A stretch of DNA of 64,000 bases from Sphagnum compactum (taxonomy: Eukaryota > Bryophyta > Sphagnopsida > Sphagnales). A model generated the notes under the pieces. It did not search any database. It was given only the letters and a program-made list of their open reading frames with translations, and was not told the DNA's origin. Location of the stretch: NCBI GenBank assembly GCA_965153455.1, contig OZ234498.1, positions 372,001 to 436,000 on the forward strand. The letters run 5' to 3'. Every line of letters starts with the position of its first letter. Within the stretch, counting starts at the first letter, position 1. A program made the position numbers and the translations under genes. Shown here in pieces: positions 25,701 through 37,849 of this stretch.

Positions 25701-27635
25701 GTGGTACCACCCAAGCATGGATTCACCTAAAGAAGGTGGAGAACAAACTTGGAGAGGCTACAAATTTGCAAATCCTGAATGTGAAGCTTGACATGCTCCC
25801 AACTATTCGTTTCCTACAATAATCATTTCCTAATGTTGTAATTCTCTTTTTTAATCATGAACAATGCAAGCTTCTTCTTTCTTCTTCTTTCGTTTTTGTT
25901 ATTTTTTTGAGCTTCTCAACTAAACTCTTCATTCATTTTGAAGAGCAAAAAACGATGGAAAGTGGTATAAACAAGTGAAAATGATTATTCACAAACATTG
26001 TCATGATAAATCAATGCCACTAACTTTCACATCCCATGATTTATCACTTTACCTTTTAGGGTCTTTTGAAATGTTATGCCTCTTGTTGCCATTTAGCGTT
26101 GGATGAAAACAAATGTCATCCAAGTCCACTATTAAGGGAATAATTACTTGCAATAATTATTAGTTAGTATATTTCTATTTACTTAATCACTATTTTAGGA
26201 ATTACTAGCTAGATCACATAGTTTTTATCACCATTTGAATTCGAATATAACATATTTGAATTTGAATAAAACATAGGACTATTTTTATTTTTTTGGAGGT
26301 ATATTTTTTGGAAAAGAGGAAGAGATGAAAGACCATTATGTCATTGTAGAACATGGAACTTTAATCAAGTATAAAAGAAATATGTTTCAATTTTTAGACT
26401 TTGTTTCCATAGTTAGAGTTGTTATTTTGATGTTTTTTATCATACTTTCATCACTGGATTTTAATTTTGAAACTAGTTCTCAGAAGATCTAAATGAACAA
26501 ATTTTGTTAGTATTAGTTTTATTATATTTGAATCCATATTTCAAACTAGAATATAGGATTAGATATTCTATATTTACCATTTGGCAACCATCCCAAGGTT
26601 TGAATTCAAAGTGAATTTCAAGATATTGTTTGTCTTGTTGCTAAATTTTTTGTGTTTATAGATAGATAGTGAACTTCAATTTTGTTTTCTGCATTTTTTT
26701 TTTCAAATCTTGATCATAAATTTTGTTCAAGAAATAGATCTAAGCAAAGTAACTATTAGAGTAGCTAATTGTGAGGATTTTGTTCTAATCCAAAAGTTTG
26801 TTTAGATTTGAATTAGGATGTGGAGAGATGGAAATATAATTGTAACTAGAAGTCTAAGGAAACAATTAGATCAAGTTGCATTACATGTATTGCCATTAGC
26901 AACAATTTGAATGCATATTAAGTAGATCAGTAGTTTGAAACACCTAGAAGAGTTTTTTAGATATAACATAAAAATCCATGGATAGATTAGAGACATGTAG
27001 GCCATGGAATGCCTCAGGTAGCATCAATTATTCCTCATGAAGTGCAAAGTGGTGAAGCACAAAGGTGCACCGATAGTTTGTAATAAAACTCCATGAGAGA
27101 AAAATGTTAAATTGAAAATACAGACTCACAAGTTGAGTTTATACAAAGGAGTTGGGAATCTAAACCTTGACAAAGAGTTGTGTTGGAATCAATAGATTTG
27201 ATGTAGTAACATGACTTTAATGCTTTAATTCAAGAAGAACAATAGAGACTCAACATGTTAGAAAAATAGGAAGTGGTACTAAAGTATAGATCTATTTCAC
27301 CTTTTTATTATTGAGAAGGCTAGGAAAATGAAGAGTTTGAACAAATAACTTATAATTTTGAACCTTTGATTCATTATATTGTTGAACAAGAAACCACAAC
27401 CTAGGGTATTAGAATATCCAAAAAAGTTGAGCCAAAACTTGTAACTAAACAAAAAATTGTAGTCTTACCAAAAACAAAACCAATCGTAGCAAAAGGTGTT
27501 CTTATGGTTGTAAAAGTGAGGTACAATGAACCTAAAGTTAATTAGTAGAATGGCAACATTAATAATGGAGTTCCAAGGGATTAGAGTAGAGGAATTCATA
27601 GTGTCAACATAGTTCCAAGACCAAATTCTCCATGT

Positions 27636-27677
27636 TGCACATATTGCCATTAGATTGGACATTGGATCAATGAATGT
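27636..27677 (+). pseudogene. CCHC zinc knuckle broken by a stop, upstream of the main gag
   Basis: The frame reads a C-x2-C-x4-H-x4-C knuckle (CTYC, GHW, NEC) with TAG between the second cysteine and the histidine. It lies before, not after, the better-preserved gag at 28,041. This suggests either a second, older retroelement body or a nested duplication. Confidence 0.5.
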
Positions 27678-28040
27678 CCATTTATTAAAAATAATGTGAG
27701 GTTAGGATTTGCTGAGCATTTCTAGAATCTGAATCCAAAACCTACAAGAGTAGGGAATCATGGACATATTGAGTTAGAGGATCTATACCATGAGAGGGAC
27801 AAAATTTTAGATAAATTTAGAAAATAGATGTGGAGAAATAACATAGTCAAAATGAGATCTTAAACTATGGCAGATATAGTACCTATCTCTATAGCTCATG
27901 TACAAAGTCTATTACAACAAAACAATATTGGAGTTACCTATGCAAAAATTTCAAATTTCAGAATGGAATTAATAAGATCCGTGCCATTGTATTTTGTGGC
28001 ATTGCCCTAGTCTATAATTGCAGTTACTGAAGTTCCATTT

Positions 28041-29060
28041 GTGTCAACACCAATTACAATTGTTGGTGGTATCAAATCTAGACCACACATTCCAAGGCGA
28101 ACAAAATTTGTGAATTTGCATGAAGATCTTTTTAAAGAGGTGAACAAAGTTTTTGCTAGTCAGCCATTAGATCAAGAAGGAGGTGGCTTAAATCCACCAA
28201 GACCTCCAAAATATTTTGGATTGCTATTGGTGCATCCAGGTAGACCACCATTACCACCAAACAAATCTTATCATTGGCCATTTAACTATCTTGAGTATGT
28301 CAAGGATTTTGACCCAAATGCTCATGTTAGAGTATTTAAAGCTGCCTTTAGAACAAATAATGAAACAAATGATGCAAAAATGATTGATATGTTTAGTTTT
28401 AACCTCAAAGATATTATGTTTGACTGGTGTAATAATTATCTAGGAGATTACCCATATTGTACTTTTGTTGAATTGTAAATAGTTTTTTTGTAAAAAATAT
28501 AGAAAAATTCAAAATGATGAACAAGTTTACCTACAATTGAAAAACATGAAGTAGGAAAATAATGAAAGAGTGGAAGTCTATTATGAAAGGTTATTGAAGT
28601 TAGCTAATAGTCTTAAACATAAAACAACACATAATTTCTTAACTACTGTTTTCAAATCTGGATTACAACCATATCAACATGTAGCAACAACAAGTATGAA
28701 AAGAAAAACTTTACAAGAGCAAAAGGAAGTAGCTTTGGTTTGTGAAGAAGGAATTTTTGAAGTAGAGGCCATAAACAATCTATTAGTACCATAAAATAGT
28801 AAGACATTATTAGCTCAAAAACCTCAAACAATTTCAGAGAAAACAAGAATGTATTACACAAATTGTCATAGGACAAATCATAATGTTGAAATCTATAGAG
28901 TCAAAAGGAAGGAAGATCTTATTCCTGCAATTTTTGAAGTTACTATTCAACAAATTAAAGTATAAAGGCTTATGAGATATTCGTGTCATATTTGTGGTGA
29001 TACTAGACATGAGATCATAGATTGTCTTAAGTATAATGATATGCAAAATATGTTTAAGAA
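28041..29060 (+). pseudogene. Ty3/gypsy gag remnant with CCHC knuckle
   Basis: An open stretch 28,041-28,478 contains NKSYHWPFNYLEYVKDFDP and then HVRVFKAAFRTNNET, typical of the retrotransposon gag core. It continues in broken frames at 28,570-28,794 and ends with an intact-looking CCHC zinc knuckle, CHICGDTRHEIIDC, at 28,984-29,025. The product would package element RNA, but several stops prevent a full protein. Confidence 0.75.
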
Positions 29061-29480
29061 TAAAGGAGTGAAGCCAATAGATAAATAAATTGTGGTAGAA
29101 CCCAAGGTTTCAAATCCTTTAGTCCATATGGTGGATGTGAATATGGCCATCACGAGGAGCAAGGTTATTGAAGAATAAATGTTTAAAAATAGAGAGGGAA
29201 TAAAAAAAAAAAATGTTGTTGACTAGGCAGAGGAACAGAGACTACAACAATCTTTTGTCAAGACTATTTAAGAGATGTAAGTAGAGGACCCACCACATAA
29301 TCTGATTCCAAAGGAGAAAACACAATGGAGTATAAGTTGGGTGAGATTGCCAAAATTTGAGGTTTCCATAGAACTAGTTGTGTCACCAAGTTTGTCTTTT
29401 AATCCTATCAACAAAGTTATGTTTATGGAACAAATATTCCAAAATATCAATAAATAGATGCTCGAGACTACCTATGTTTT

Positions 29481-29870
29481 GTGGTTAGGTCAATTGCTGA
29501 AGATATTACAAAGTATATGTGGCAGAAACTAAAGGTAGAAAAACCAAATATACTTACCAAGCAAATATTAAAACCTAGTGTAGCCATAGTGGTTGAAACA
29601 CATTCTGAACTAGACACAGTAGCTATAGAAGTAAATAACCAAATGGTAGTTATCCAAGTACAAATGGGGAAGAACATTGTTGAGGATGTTTTGATAGATG
29701 GAAAAGCAAGTGTGAACATTATAACAGAAACCTCATAACAAAATTAGGTTTACCTAAACGAAAACTAACTCCTTACCACCTTAAAATGGCATATCAAAAT
29801 ATGACTAGACATTTAGGAATCATCAAGAATTTGAAGATTCACATACATGGTATTCCTTATATAGCCACAT
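29481..29870 (+). pseudogene. Ty3/gypsy aspartic protease remnant
   Basis: The frame reads NIVEDVLIDGKASVNIITE, which matches the plant gypsy retropepsin active-site region where D-G-G-[AS] is usual. Here the second glycine is lysine. A frameshift follows after about 29,738, beyond which a KMAYQNMTRHLG-like flap region is recognisable in another frame. Confidence 0.65.
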
Positions 29871-30639
29871 TTACTATTCTGAAAAAAGTGTGGTATATTC
29901 TAACTATTTTATGTTGCTAGGAAGACTATGGCTCAAAGATGCAAAGGTTACACATGACTAGTGTAACAATGTCATTATTGTTTAAGGTAATGGAACAGTC
30001 AAAATGCTATCAGTTAGTAGGAAATTGGGAGTAAAACCAAAAAGCCCCAAGTACTTGTTTATTATGACTTGATGGAAGGGTTAATAGATGAAAAGGAGGA
30101 TCTGACCTTTGAGATAGAACCAGAATTGTTTTTAATTGACACAATTACATTATCAAAAGAAACTATTTCATGGTTAAATGTTGGAGTATCAGAAATCAAA
30201 AGCACTAAGGAATTTGATCCAGAGCAAAAGACATTAGATCAAACAACTACAGAAATGGTGCTTTCAATAGTGAAATTAGAAGACTTTTGTATCAAACCAA
30301 AGGTTTCATTGGAAGATAAGGTTTATCCAGAAACCTATTACCATCATAACCATGATGATATGCAAGTCCATGAAACACCAATAAAAATATAGGTACAAAA
30401 TCTTTAGATAGTAGGTTGGACTTTGATTGAAAAACAACAACTTGTTAAGTTGAATCTTGGTATAGAGGCAAATCCACAATACATCAAGGTTAATTCACAA
30501 TTGACAAAGGAGAAGATTGAAGAGCTTCAAATGCTACTTGGATTCAAGGGTGTGTTTGCTTGGACATAAAAAGATTTGAAAGGCATACCTCCAAAATTAG
30601 CTCAACACAAAATTGAGTTAGATACCTCAATACCACCAA

Positions 30640-30830
30640 CATGTCAAGCATGACATTGACAAATTATTAGCATCCGGATTCATTTAACCAATAGAAGAGG
30701 TTACATGGTTATCACCCATAATGGTAGTGCCTAAGAAGAATGGAAAATTGAGAATTTGTGTGGATTTCAAAAAGTTGAATAAGGCAACCAAAAAAAATCC
30801 TTATCCTTTGCTTTTATCATGGCACCAATC
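30640..30830 (+). pseudogene. Reverse transcriptase N-terminal remnant
   Basis: The frame reads IEEVTWLSPIMVVPKKNGK and then RICVDFKKLNKATKKNPYP, a hallmark of Ty3/gypsy RT fingers. The downstream palm with the YxDD box is absent: within about 100 bases the text moves to the RT/RNase H connection. An internal deletion of several hundred bases is therefore inferred. Confidence 0.8.
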
Positions 30831-30919
30831 ACAAACTTGATGAGGAAAATGAAACCCTTTATTTTGACCACAATGTATTAAGAAACTTGGGATCAAATTA
30901 AATAAAAGTACATGGAAGC

Positions 30920-31330
30920 ACCAATTTTAATGCCTCCAAATTGGTAAGTGGAGTTTCATGTGCACACAGATGCATCATTGTTGGCAATAGGTGCAATGTT
31001 AGCATAGAACCCAATTTGTAAATATGACCAACCCATAATATATGCCTCTAGATTATTCAATAAAGTGAAACATAATTATACAACCATAAAAAGAAAAGCC
31101 TTAACAATGGTTTATGCTTTGCATAAGTTTATACATTTTCTATTGGGAAACAAGTTTGTGTTCTATGCAGACAATATGGCTCTAATGTACTTGGTCAACA
31201 AACCATAGGTGTTGAGAAGGATAACATGATGGTTGTTGTTATTATTGGAGTATGAGTTCATAGTAGTGTACAAACATGGTAAAACACATGTAGTTGTCAA
31301 TGTTATATCCATGTTGCTAAATAGTTTAGA
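30920..31330 (+). pseudogene. Ty3/gypsy RNase H remnant
   Basis: The frame shows EFHVHTDASLLAIGAML, then YASRLFNKVKHNYTTIKRKA and KFVFYADNMALMYLVNKP, in the order expected for gypsy RNase H. One or two stops interrupt it. The catalytic aspartate of HTDAS is still present. Confidence 0.8.
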
Positions 31331-31559
31331 ACCATTGGGTGTCTTGGATAAGACTATGGATGCATCATTATTTTCTATAGAACCTATATGGATGCAAGAA
31401 GTGAAAACCTATTTAAAGATGGGAAGATGCCAAAAACTTTGAACCTAGTGTAGAAATAGAAGTTGGCTAAAAAGGTAAAACCTTTTATTTTGAAAGAAGG
31501 AATCATGTACATAGTGGGAGAAGACACCAAAATGCATAGATGTTTAACCACCTCAAAAA

Positions 31560-32330
31560 CATAGATTGTTTTAAAGGAGTTGCACGAAGGAGTGGTTGGA
31601 GGACATTTTGCTATAGATATTATTACAAAAAAAAATTTGGATGCAGGATATTGGTGGCCAATTTTGTTCGAGGATATTCATGATTTTTGCAAAAAATGTG
31701 ACAATTGTTAAAAAATTGGAGGATTAAAAACAAAAAGTTTGACCAAGTTGGTAACAACATTTCTAGGAGAACCTTTTAAGAACTGGGATCTAAATTTTAT
31801 AGGTCCAATCAAACCAACAAGAATACTAATAGGAAACAAATATATTTTGGTAGTTATAGATTATGCAACCAAGTGGGTAGAAGTAAAAAACTCAAAACCA
31901 ATATTGTAGTAGTTACAACCATATTCCTATATGAATATATTTTGACCAGATTTGGATGTCCATTGACCATAGTTACATATCAAGAGGTACATTTCATTAA
32001 TGACAAAATAAAACATCTGACAACATAGTTTTTGCTAAAGTATCTTAGTTCTACTACATATTATCCACAAGGGAATGGACAAGCAAAGTCTACTAATAAA
32101 GTTATTGGTAAATTATTGACCAAGTTGGTTAATGAGAAAAGAACAAACTCGAATGAACATCTGTCTATAGTTTTGTTTTCATATAGGACTACTTACAAGG
32201 TGGCAACAAATTATACACCTTACTAGTTAGTTTATGGTTTGCATCCTCTAATGCCAACAAAATATATTTTGTTAACTATTAATGGGGACCACAAAGATGC
32301 AAAACCCACCAAAGTGCTAACAACCAAAAT
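31560..32330 (+). pseudogene. Ty3/gypsy integrase remnant, catalytic Glu lost
   Basis: The HHCC zinc region (HEGVVGGHF, CKKCDNC) is followed by the core start WDLNFIGPI and [16 protein letters not shown]. After a frameshifted middle, the core end reads TTYYPQGNGQAKSTNK. The usual text is GQAESTNK, so the third catalytic acidic residue has become lysine. Even with the frames repaired this enzyme would be inactive. Confidence 0.8.
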
Positions 32331-32851
32331 TACAAAATTGGAAAAGTTATAAGAAAACAAATTATAAGCTTTGAACAATGTGGGACCAACAAGTGGAGCA
32401 AATTTATGTGGAGTCAACAGAAAAATACTGAGAAAAAGTTCCAATTTGGAGACTATGTTCTATGTTTCCCAAGAGAGAAAAAACACATCTAGGCAAATTC
32501 AAGAAAATATTGTTTGGTTCATTTAGGGTATAAGATTACTTACCCAATAATATTGTTATTGTTACTGACAACAATTTTGAACCAAACCCACTATTAGTCA
32601 ATGTTAATAATTTGAAACCATACACATATTTGGATTAGACATTGAAAGGGATTTAAAGTTCAGAAATCAGAAGTCTTTATCATCCATAAATGAGGACCAC
32701 ATGGAAGAAATATCTAATGAAAATATAGAGGGTTAGAGAGAAACAAAGACCAGTTGGACTAATCAAATAGTAGTTTTAGACAAAACCCTAGTAAATATGA
32801 TTAATCAACAAGTTATGATCAAATACCCAAACCATGATTATGTAGATTCAC

Positions 32852-33671
32852 TGACACGCTCCTTGGTCCCGGGGTGAACCCACTTGAGGGTTCACCAATG
32901 TGAAGTTGTGGAAAGTTGGGACCGAGGGCACGCTCTCGACTTCCAACTCTAGAAAGGGGTAGAGGGTCGAGTTGGAAGCCCCGAGATTAGACTAGGAAGA
33001 GGGACTAGCTTAGCTTGTGTGAATCTGCATCCAAAAACCAACCACGGGAGGTTAGTTTAGCATTCGGGACAGCCTTGGGTGTTGGGACAAGCCACGGGCA
33101 TTTGGACACACAAGACTCACCACGGCCCGGACTTGGGGGAAGCCACCACCTTCCCCCTTATAGTATTCTCTGTAGCTCGCCAAGGAGGCTACATCCAAAT
33201 GGCACATTTTCTTGGGACTCCCGAAATGGAGTCTCGAAACTGTCCTGGCGGGACTCTTGGAACTTTGAACGGCCATAACTCCCAACTCCGGAGTCTGATC
33301 GCGATGAGGTCTTAACCAAAGTTGTAGCCTTCGTTGAGATCTTTCCAACGCCATGTCGCACTCCCTCAGGCGACGTCGGAAAAGAGGTCGATTCCCGACT
33401 TTTAGTGGTCAGGAGTCAAACTGCCAGTTTGACTCCCGGCCCTTCTTTTGCCCATAACTTGGGCTGCAAATGTCCGAATGGCCAATGCAAGGCCATTTTC
33501 GATATGTACATTTCAAGACCTTTCCAATGACATCAGGAACACCTCAATGCAAGGCGTTTTGGGCCTTGCTGTTGAGCTCTGAACATTCGGGAGTCCCGGA
33601 GGACTCCAAATCCCCAACTTTTCCAAGTGTTGGGCTTCACCCCCACACTTGGCCAAAGTGGGGTTGCGACA
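32852..33671 (+). mobile_element. Solo LTR with perfect 5-bp target duplication
   Basis: 820 bp starting TGACACGCTCC and ending GGTTGCGACA. Both flanks are TTCAC (32,847-32,851 and 33,672-33,676), a perfect target-site duplication. It is homologous to the LTRs at 11,938 (same strand) and 40,119 (opposite strand). The conserved 'cttcccccttatagtattctct' block near 33,150 could be a TATA-containing promoter (TATAGTA). It sits inside the degenerate gypsy element, so it inserted after that element. Its GC-richness compared with the surroundings also marks it as younger. Confidence 0.9.
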
Positions 33672-34204
33672 TTCACAATTACTAGATTGTGGGGTAGATA
33701 AGTTAATGATGTCAAAACAAAATTTTGTTGATATGATGACTTAGCATGGGTCAAAGGGCATTTGCAATGTAGACAACACCAGGTCATCAGATTCAGGAAT
33801 GTCATTAGAGTTGCCTAATGCCATGTTCACAGAATTGGTTGGTCAATAGGTATTTATTATAGCCCATGTTGATGTTAATATGAATTTAAGTGGGAGATGA
33901 CATCTATGAAATAATGTAAAAAAATTACAAATCATTAAAACACTTGCCCTAAAATGAAAAATGAAATTCCATTTCATGAAATGAGGTGATAATGCATCAA
34001 AAGGCAGCAAACACTGTAATGACTCTTTGTTTTCCTTTTTCTACAAACAAGTTTTAATCGTTTTTTGTTTCAAAAATGAATGATGAAGAAAGTCTTATGG
34101 AAACATTGCAAAGACAATCTAAAGAGAGTTTGTAAAAGTTGAAAAAAGAGCATGAGAGATTGAGAGAGCAATAAAAATTTGCAAATATCTTGCCTTTATA
34201 ATTT

Positions 34205-35370
34205 AGGTTGCCAGAAAAAGATCCGCCTTTTTCTTATGTAGTTGCTGAAAAGCGTTTAGTATTTTCTTTTAGATTCTTCAAATGCCATGTTTTAATAATT
34301 ACGTGTTTCTTTTTTTTGTGAAATAACTTCACGATCCTGGACGCTTGAAGGAATTTGGACAACCCTGGAACAAAAAAGCTGTTGGAAACAGTGAGGATAA
34401 TGCAAAGTTGTAGATCGAAGGTGGACAGCTCGCGAATGCCAATTGGCTTGTGCAGACCAAGACCGGGATCGATCAATTGGTCTGCAATGCCATACAGCCC
34501 GTCACGAGGTGTCCACCCACGCCCCATAATAATACATCAAAAGATCGCCGCATCTTTGGGGTGAAGCAAAAATCGTTTCACCCCAAAAAACCTAATGAGT
34601 GATTTGCAAGAACTTCAAAGGATTTGTATATCCCTGTCATAAAGAAACAATCAGTGCCATAAATAAAAGGGATCATGCACACTTCTGGATCGAAGGTGGA
34701 CAGCTCGGGAATGCCAATTGGCCCGTGCAGACTAAAACTGGGATCGATCAATTGGTCTGCAATGCCATACAGCCCGTCACAAGGTGTCCACCCACGCCCC
34801 ACAATAAAACAACAAAAGATCGCCGCATCTTTGAGGTAAAGCAAAAATCGTTTCACCCAAAAAAATTTGATGAGTGATTTGCAAGAACTTGAAAGGATTT
34901 GTATCTCCCTGTCATAAAGAAACAATCAGTGCTACAAACCAAAGGGATCATGCACACTTCCAGATCGAGGGTGGACAGCTCGGGAATGCTAATTGGCCCG
35001 TGCAGACTAAGACCGAGATCAATCAATTGGTCTGCAATGCCAAATAGCCCGTCACGAAGTGTCCACCCACACCCCACAACAAAACATCAGAAAATGCACA
35101 CTTCCGAATCGAGGGTGGACAGCTCGGGAATGCCAATTGGCCCGTGTAGACCAAGACCGGGATTGATCAATTGGTCTGCAATGCCATACAGCCCGTCACG
35201 AGGTGTCCACCCACGCCCCACAATAAAACATCAGAAAAATGATATTACGGATGGAAGATCGCCATATCTTTGGTGTGAAGCAAAAATCGCTTCACCCCGA
35301 AAAACCTAATGAGTAATTTACAAGAACTTGAAGGAATTTGTACAACCCTGTCACAGATGGGCTGCTGTAA
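34205..35370. repeat. 275-bp tandem array, four copies, one shortened
   Basis: The anchor 'ggtggacagctcg' occurs at 34,420, 34,695, 34,970 and 35,114, giving periods of 275, 275 and 144. The third unit has therefore lost about 131 bases. All units include 'gatcaattggtctgcaatgcca' and 'gtgtccacccac.cccca'. On the minus strand every unit keeps an open frame with WTPRDGLYGIADQLIDP and PIGIPELSTLD. A duplicated exon or retroelement piece is possible, but I recognise no family. Confidence 0.9.
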
Positions 35371-36393
35371 GCATACAACTGAGATCTTCCTATGGAACCA
35401 TATTGATGTTCTTGTGGAGCAATTGGAAAGGATGTATCGGCGGTGCACACTGATCCTTTTCCAAACCTTTTTGTCCTGCAATTCACAACCTGATGCAATC
35501 AGCACTTTCTCTCTACCCACCACCTAAACTATTCAACCTTTGAGTCCTTCAAAATGGAATAAAGGAAGGTGATGTCCTTATTCGTGTCATACAACTAAGA
35601 TCTTCCTATGTAACCCTGTTAATGATCTTGCAGAGAATCTTCGACCCATGGCCAATCCCCAGGTCGTTTCCTTTGCGTATTACAAAACCCTTTCAAGGAC
35701 ATGCGAAACAAGAAGGTCGGATAAGCAAGCAAACCGACCTTCTCTCATGAATGTAGGGTTCAGAGACACAAATCGCAAGACAAGAACATTGAGCTTCAAA
35801 AGACAAAAAATTACCACTCTGTAAATGCAAATACAAACCCGGTCTCACAAATGCCGATGCTTCGGCACCCCAGATTCGTGGGTCTCGTGGGTGTGGTTAG
35901 AAAAAAAGTAAGTAACTAAAACTTGGATGCGAACAACATTTTTGCAGGGTCACATAATAGGCACTGCTGCAGATGCTCTGAGATCATCAAATGCCCAACC
36001 CTACTTTTCATCACGAGTTTGAATGGGTCCTTGGATAATAGAGGAGGAAGAAGAAGAGCAGGCCGGATTCAATCTTGTAATACTTCAGTGTAGCTTCATC
36101 CCGGTCTTTGTTTTCACATAATCCTGGTGAGGCCACCTCCACCACTATTGCTAGAGACTTTCAACAAAGTTATAAGTAGTACTGAAGAAGTCCCAAAAAA
36201 GAGGGAGGGCAGAAACAACTCACATTTCCCCTAAAACCTCAAGCTCATCTTGATATCTCACCGGTTGCTGTCCTCCCTCGACTACCAGCTAGTTCCCGCT
36301 CGCCCCGTCTATTGTACGTCCAGTAGCTATTGCTTCTTCTCAAGCTTCAAGTTGAGAAGCTGCAACATGAGCCGTAGCTGTTGACATTCTTCT

Positions 36394-37820
36394 CGAACAC
36401 ATGAGCTGCAGTACTACTTGTGGAAAAAAAACCCCCTGGCTTCTACAGAGTATGTGCTGATCGCAAACCCGCTGGCTACAGACACCCTCGATCTGCATCC
36501 ATAGACAGATACCAGCGTCAGGCAGTTGAGCCAGCTGGTAGTACAAAGCTGCAGGCATATAACAATAAACAACAGCAACACCCAGCACTATACACAAACA
36601 TAGCTGAACCAGACCTCGATAAGACGTCCCTCGCTCGATAAGACGTCCCTCGCACAGAGACAGGCTGCAAACTCTTTCTATTTTCTCCTGCTGATCTTAC
36701 ACAGACCTTCAACCAGACAGAAGACACTCTTCGTAGCTATAGCAGCAAAAGAGAGGCCCGCTCTAGACGTACGCGACGACGCTCGCAAGTCCCGTCGCAA
36801 CACGCAAAACACATACACGACACTCACAGTCTACACACTGCACACATTCCCTCTGTCTACATGTGTATTCTCGAACACATGAGCTGCAGTAGTACTTGTG
36901 CAAAAAAACCCCCCTGGCTTCTACAGAGTATGTGTTGATCGCAAACCCGCTGGCTACAGACACCCTCGATCTGCATCCATAGACAGATACTAGCGTCAGG
37001 CAGTTGAGCCACCTGGTAATACAAAGCTGCAGGCATATAACAATAAACAACAATAACCCCCAGCACTATACACAAACATAGCTGAGCCAGACCTCGATAA
37101 GACGTCCCTCGCACGGAGACGGGCTATAAACTCTATCTATTTTTTCCTGCTGATCCTACATAGACCTTTAAACAGACATAAGAAACTCTTCGCAACTACA
37201 ACAGCAAAAGAAAAGCCCGCTCCAGACGTACGTGACGACGCTCACAAGTCCCGTCGCAACATGCAAAACACATACACGACACTCACAGTCTACACACTGC
37301 ACACATTCCCTCTGTTTACATGTGTATTCTCGAACACATGAGCTGCAGTACTACTTGTGCAAAAAAACCCCCTGGCTTCTACAGAGTATGTGCTGATCGC
37401 AAACCTGTTGGCTACAGACACCCTCGATCTGCATCCATAGACAGATACCAGTGTCAGGCAGCTAAGCCACCTGGTAGTACAAAGCTGCAGGCATATAACA
37501 ATAAACAATAACAACCCCCAACACTATACACAAACATAGCTGAGCCAGACCTCGATAAGACGTCCCTCGCTCCAGAAGACGTCCCTCGCTCGATAAGACA
37601 TCCCTCGCACAGAGACAGGCTGCAAACTCTTTCTATTTTCTCCTGCTGATCCTACACAAACCTTCAACTAGACAGAAGAAACTCTTCGCAGCTACAGCAG
37701 CAAAAGAAAAGCCTGCTCCAGACAAACGCGACAACGCTTGCAAGTCCTGTCGCAACACGCAAAACACATACACGCCACTCACAGTCTACACACTGCACAC
37801 ATTCCCTATGTCTACATGTG
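36394..37820. repeat. About 460-490-bp tandem array, three copies
   Basis: The motif 'cgaacacatgagctgcag' starts units at 36,394, 36,872 and 37,331. Units contain A-runs, 'ccccctggcttctacagagtatgtg', and a smaller internal 19-bp-type repeat 'cgataagacgtccctcgct', whose copy number differs between units and explains the length differences. The array ends in a short GT run at about 37,818. Origin unknown; a retroelement untranslated region is possible. Confidence 0.9.
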
Positions 37821-37849
37821 TGTGTGTGTGGCCAGGCCAAAGCGAAAGC

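Larger units (their letters stand above)
26370..32851 (+). mobile_element. Degenerate Ty3/gypsy LTR retrotransposon
   Basis: Remnants occur in the order leader, gag, CCHC knuckle, protease, reverse transcriptase, RNase H, integrase, which is the Ty3/gypsy order. The whole body is peppered with stops and frameshifts, and most of the RT palm is missing. Flanking LTRs were not identified. A TATA-like 'tataaaag' near 26,370 may lie in the 5' LTR. A younger solo LTR of an unrelated family is inserted at 32,852. No chromodomain is visible. Confidence 0.85.

Noticed and set aside
36480-36530. Copia primer-binding site ('ctggtatctgtctatgg' on the minus strand)
   Set aside because: It only partly matches the initiator-tRNA site, and no LTR end (CA) precedes it. 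It is part of a tandem array.
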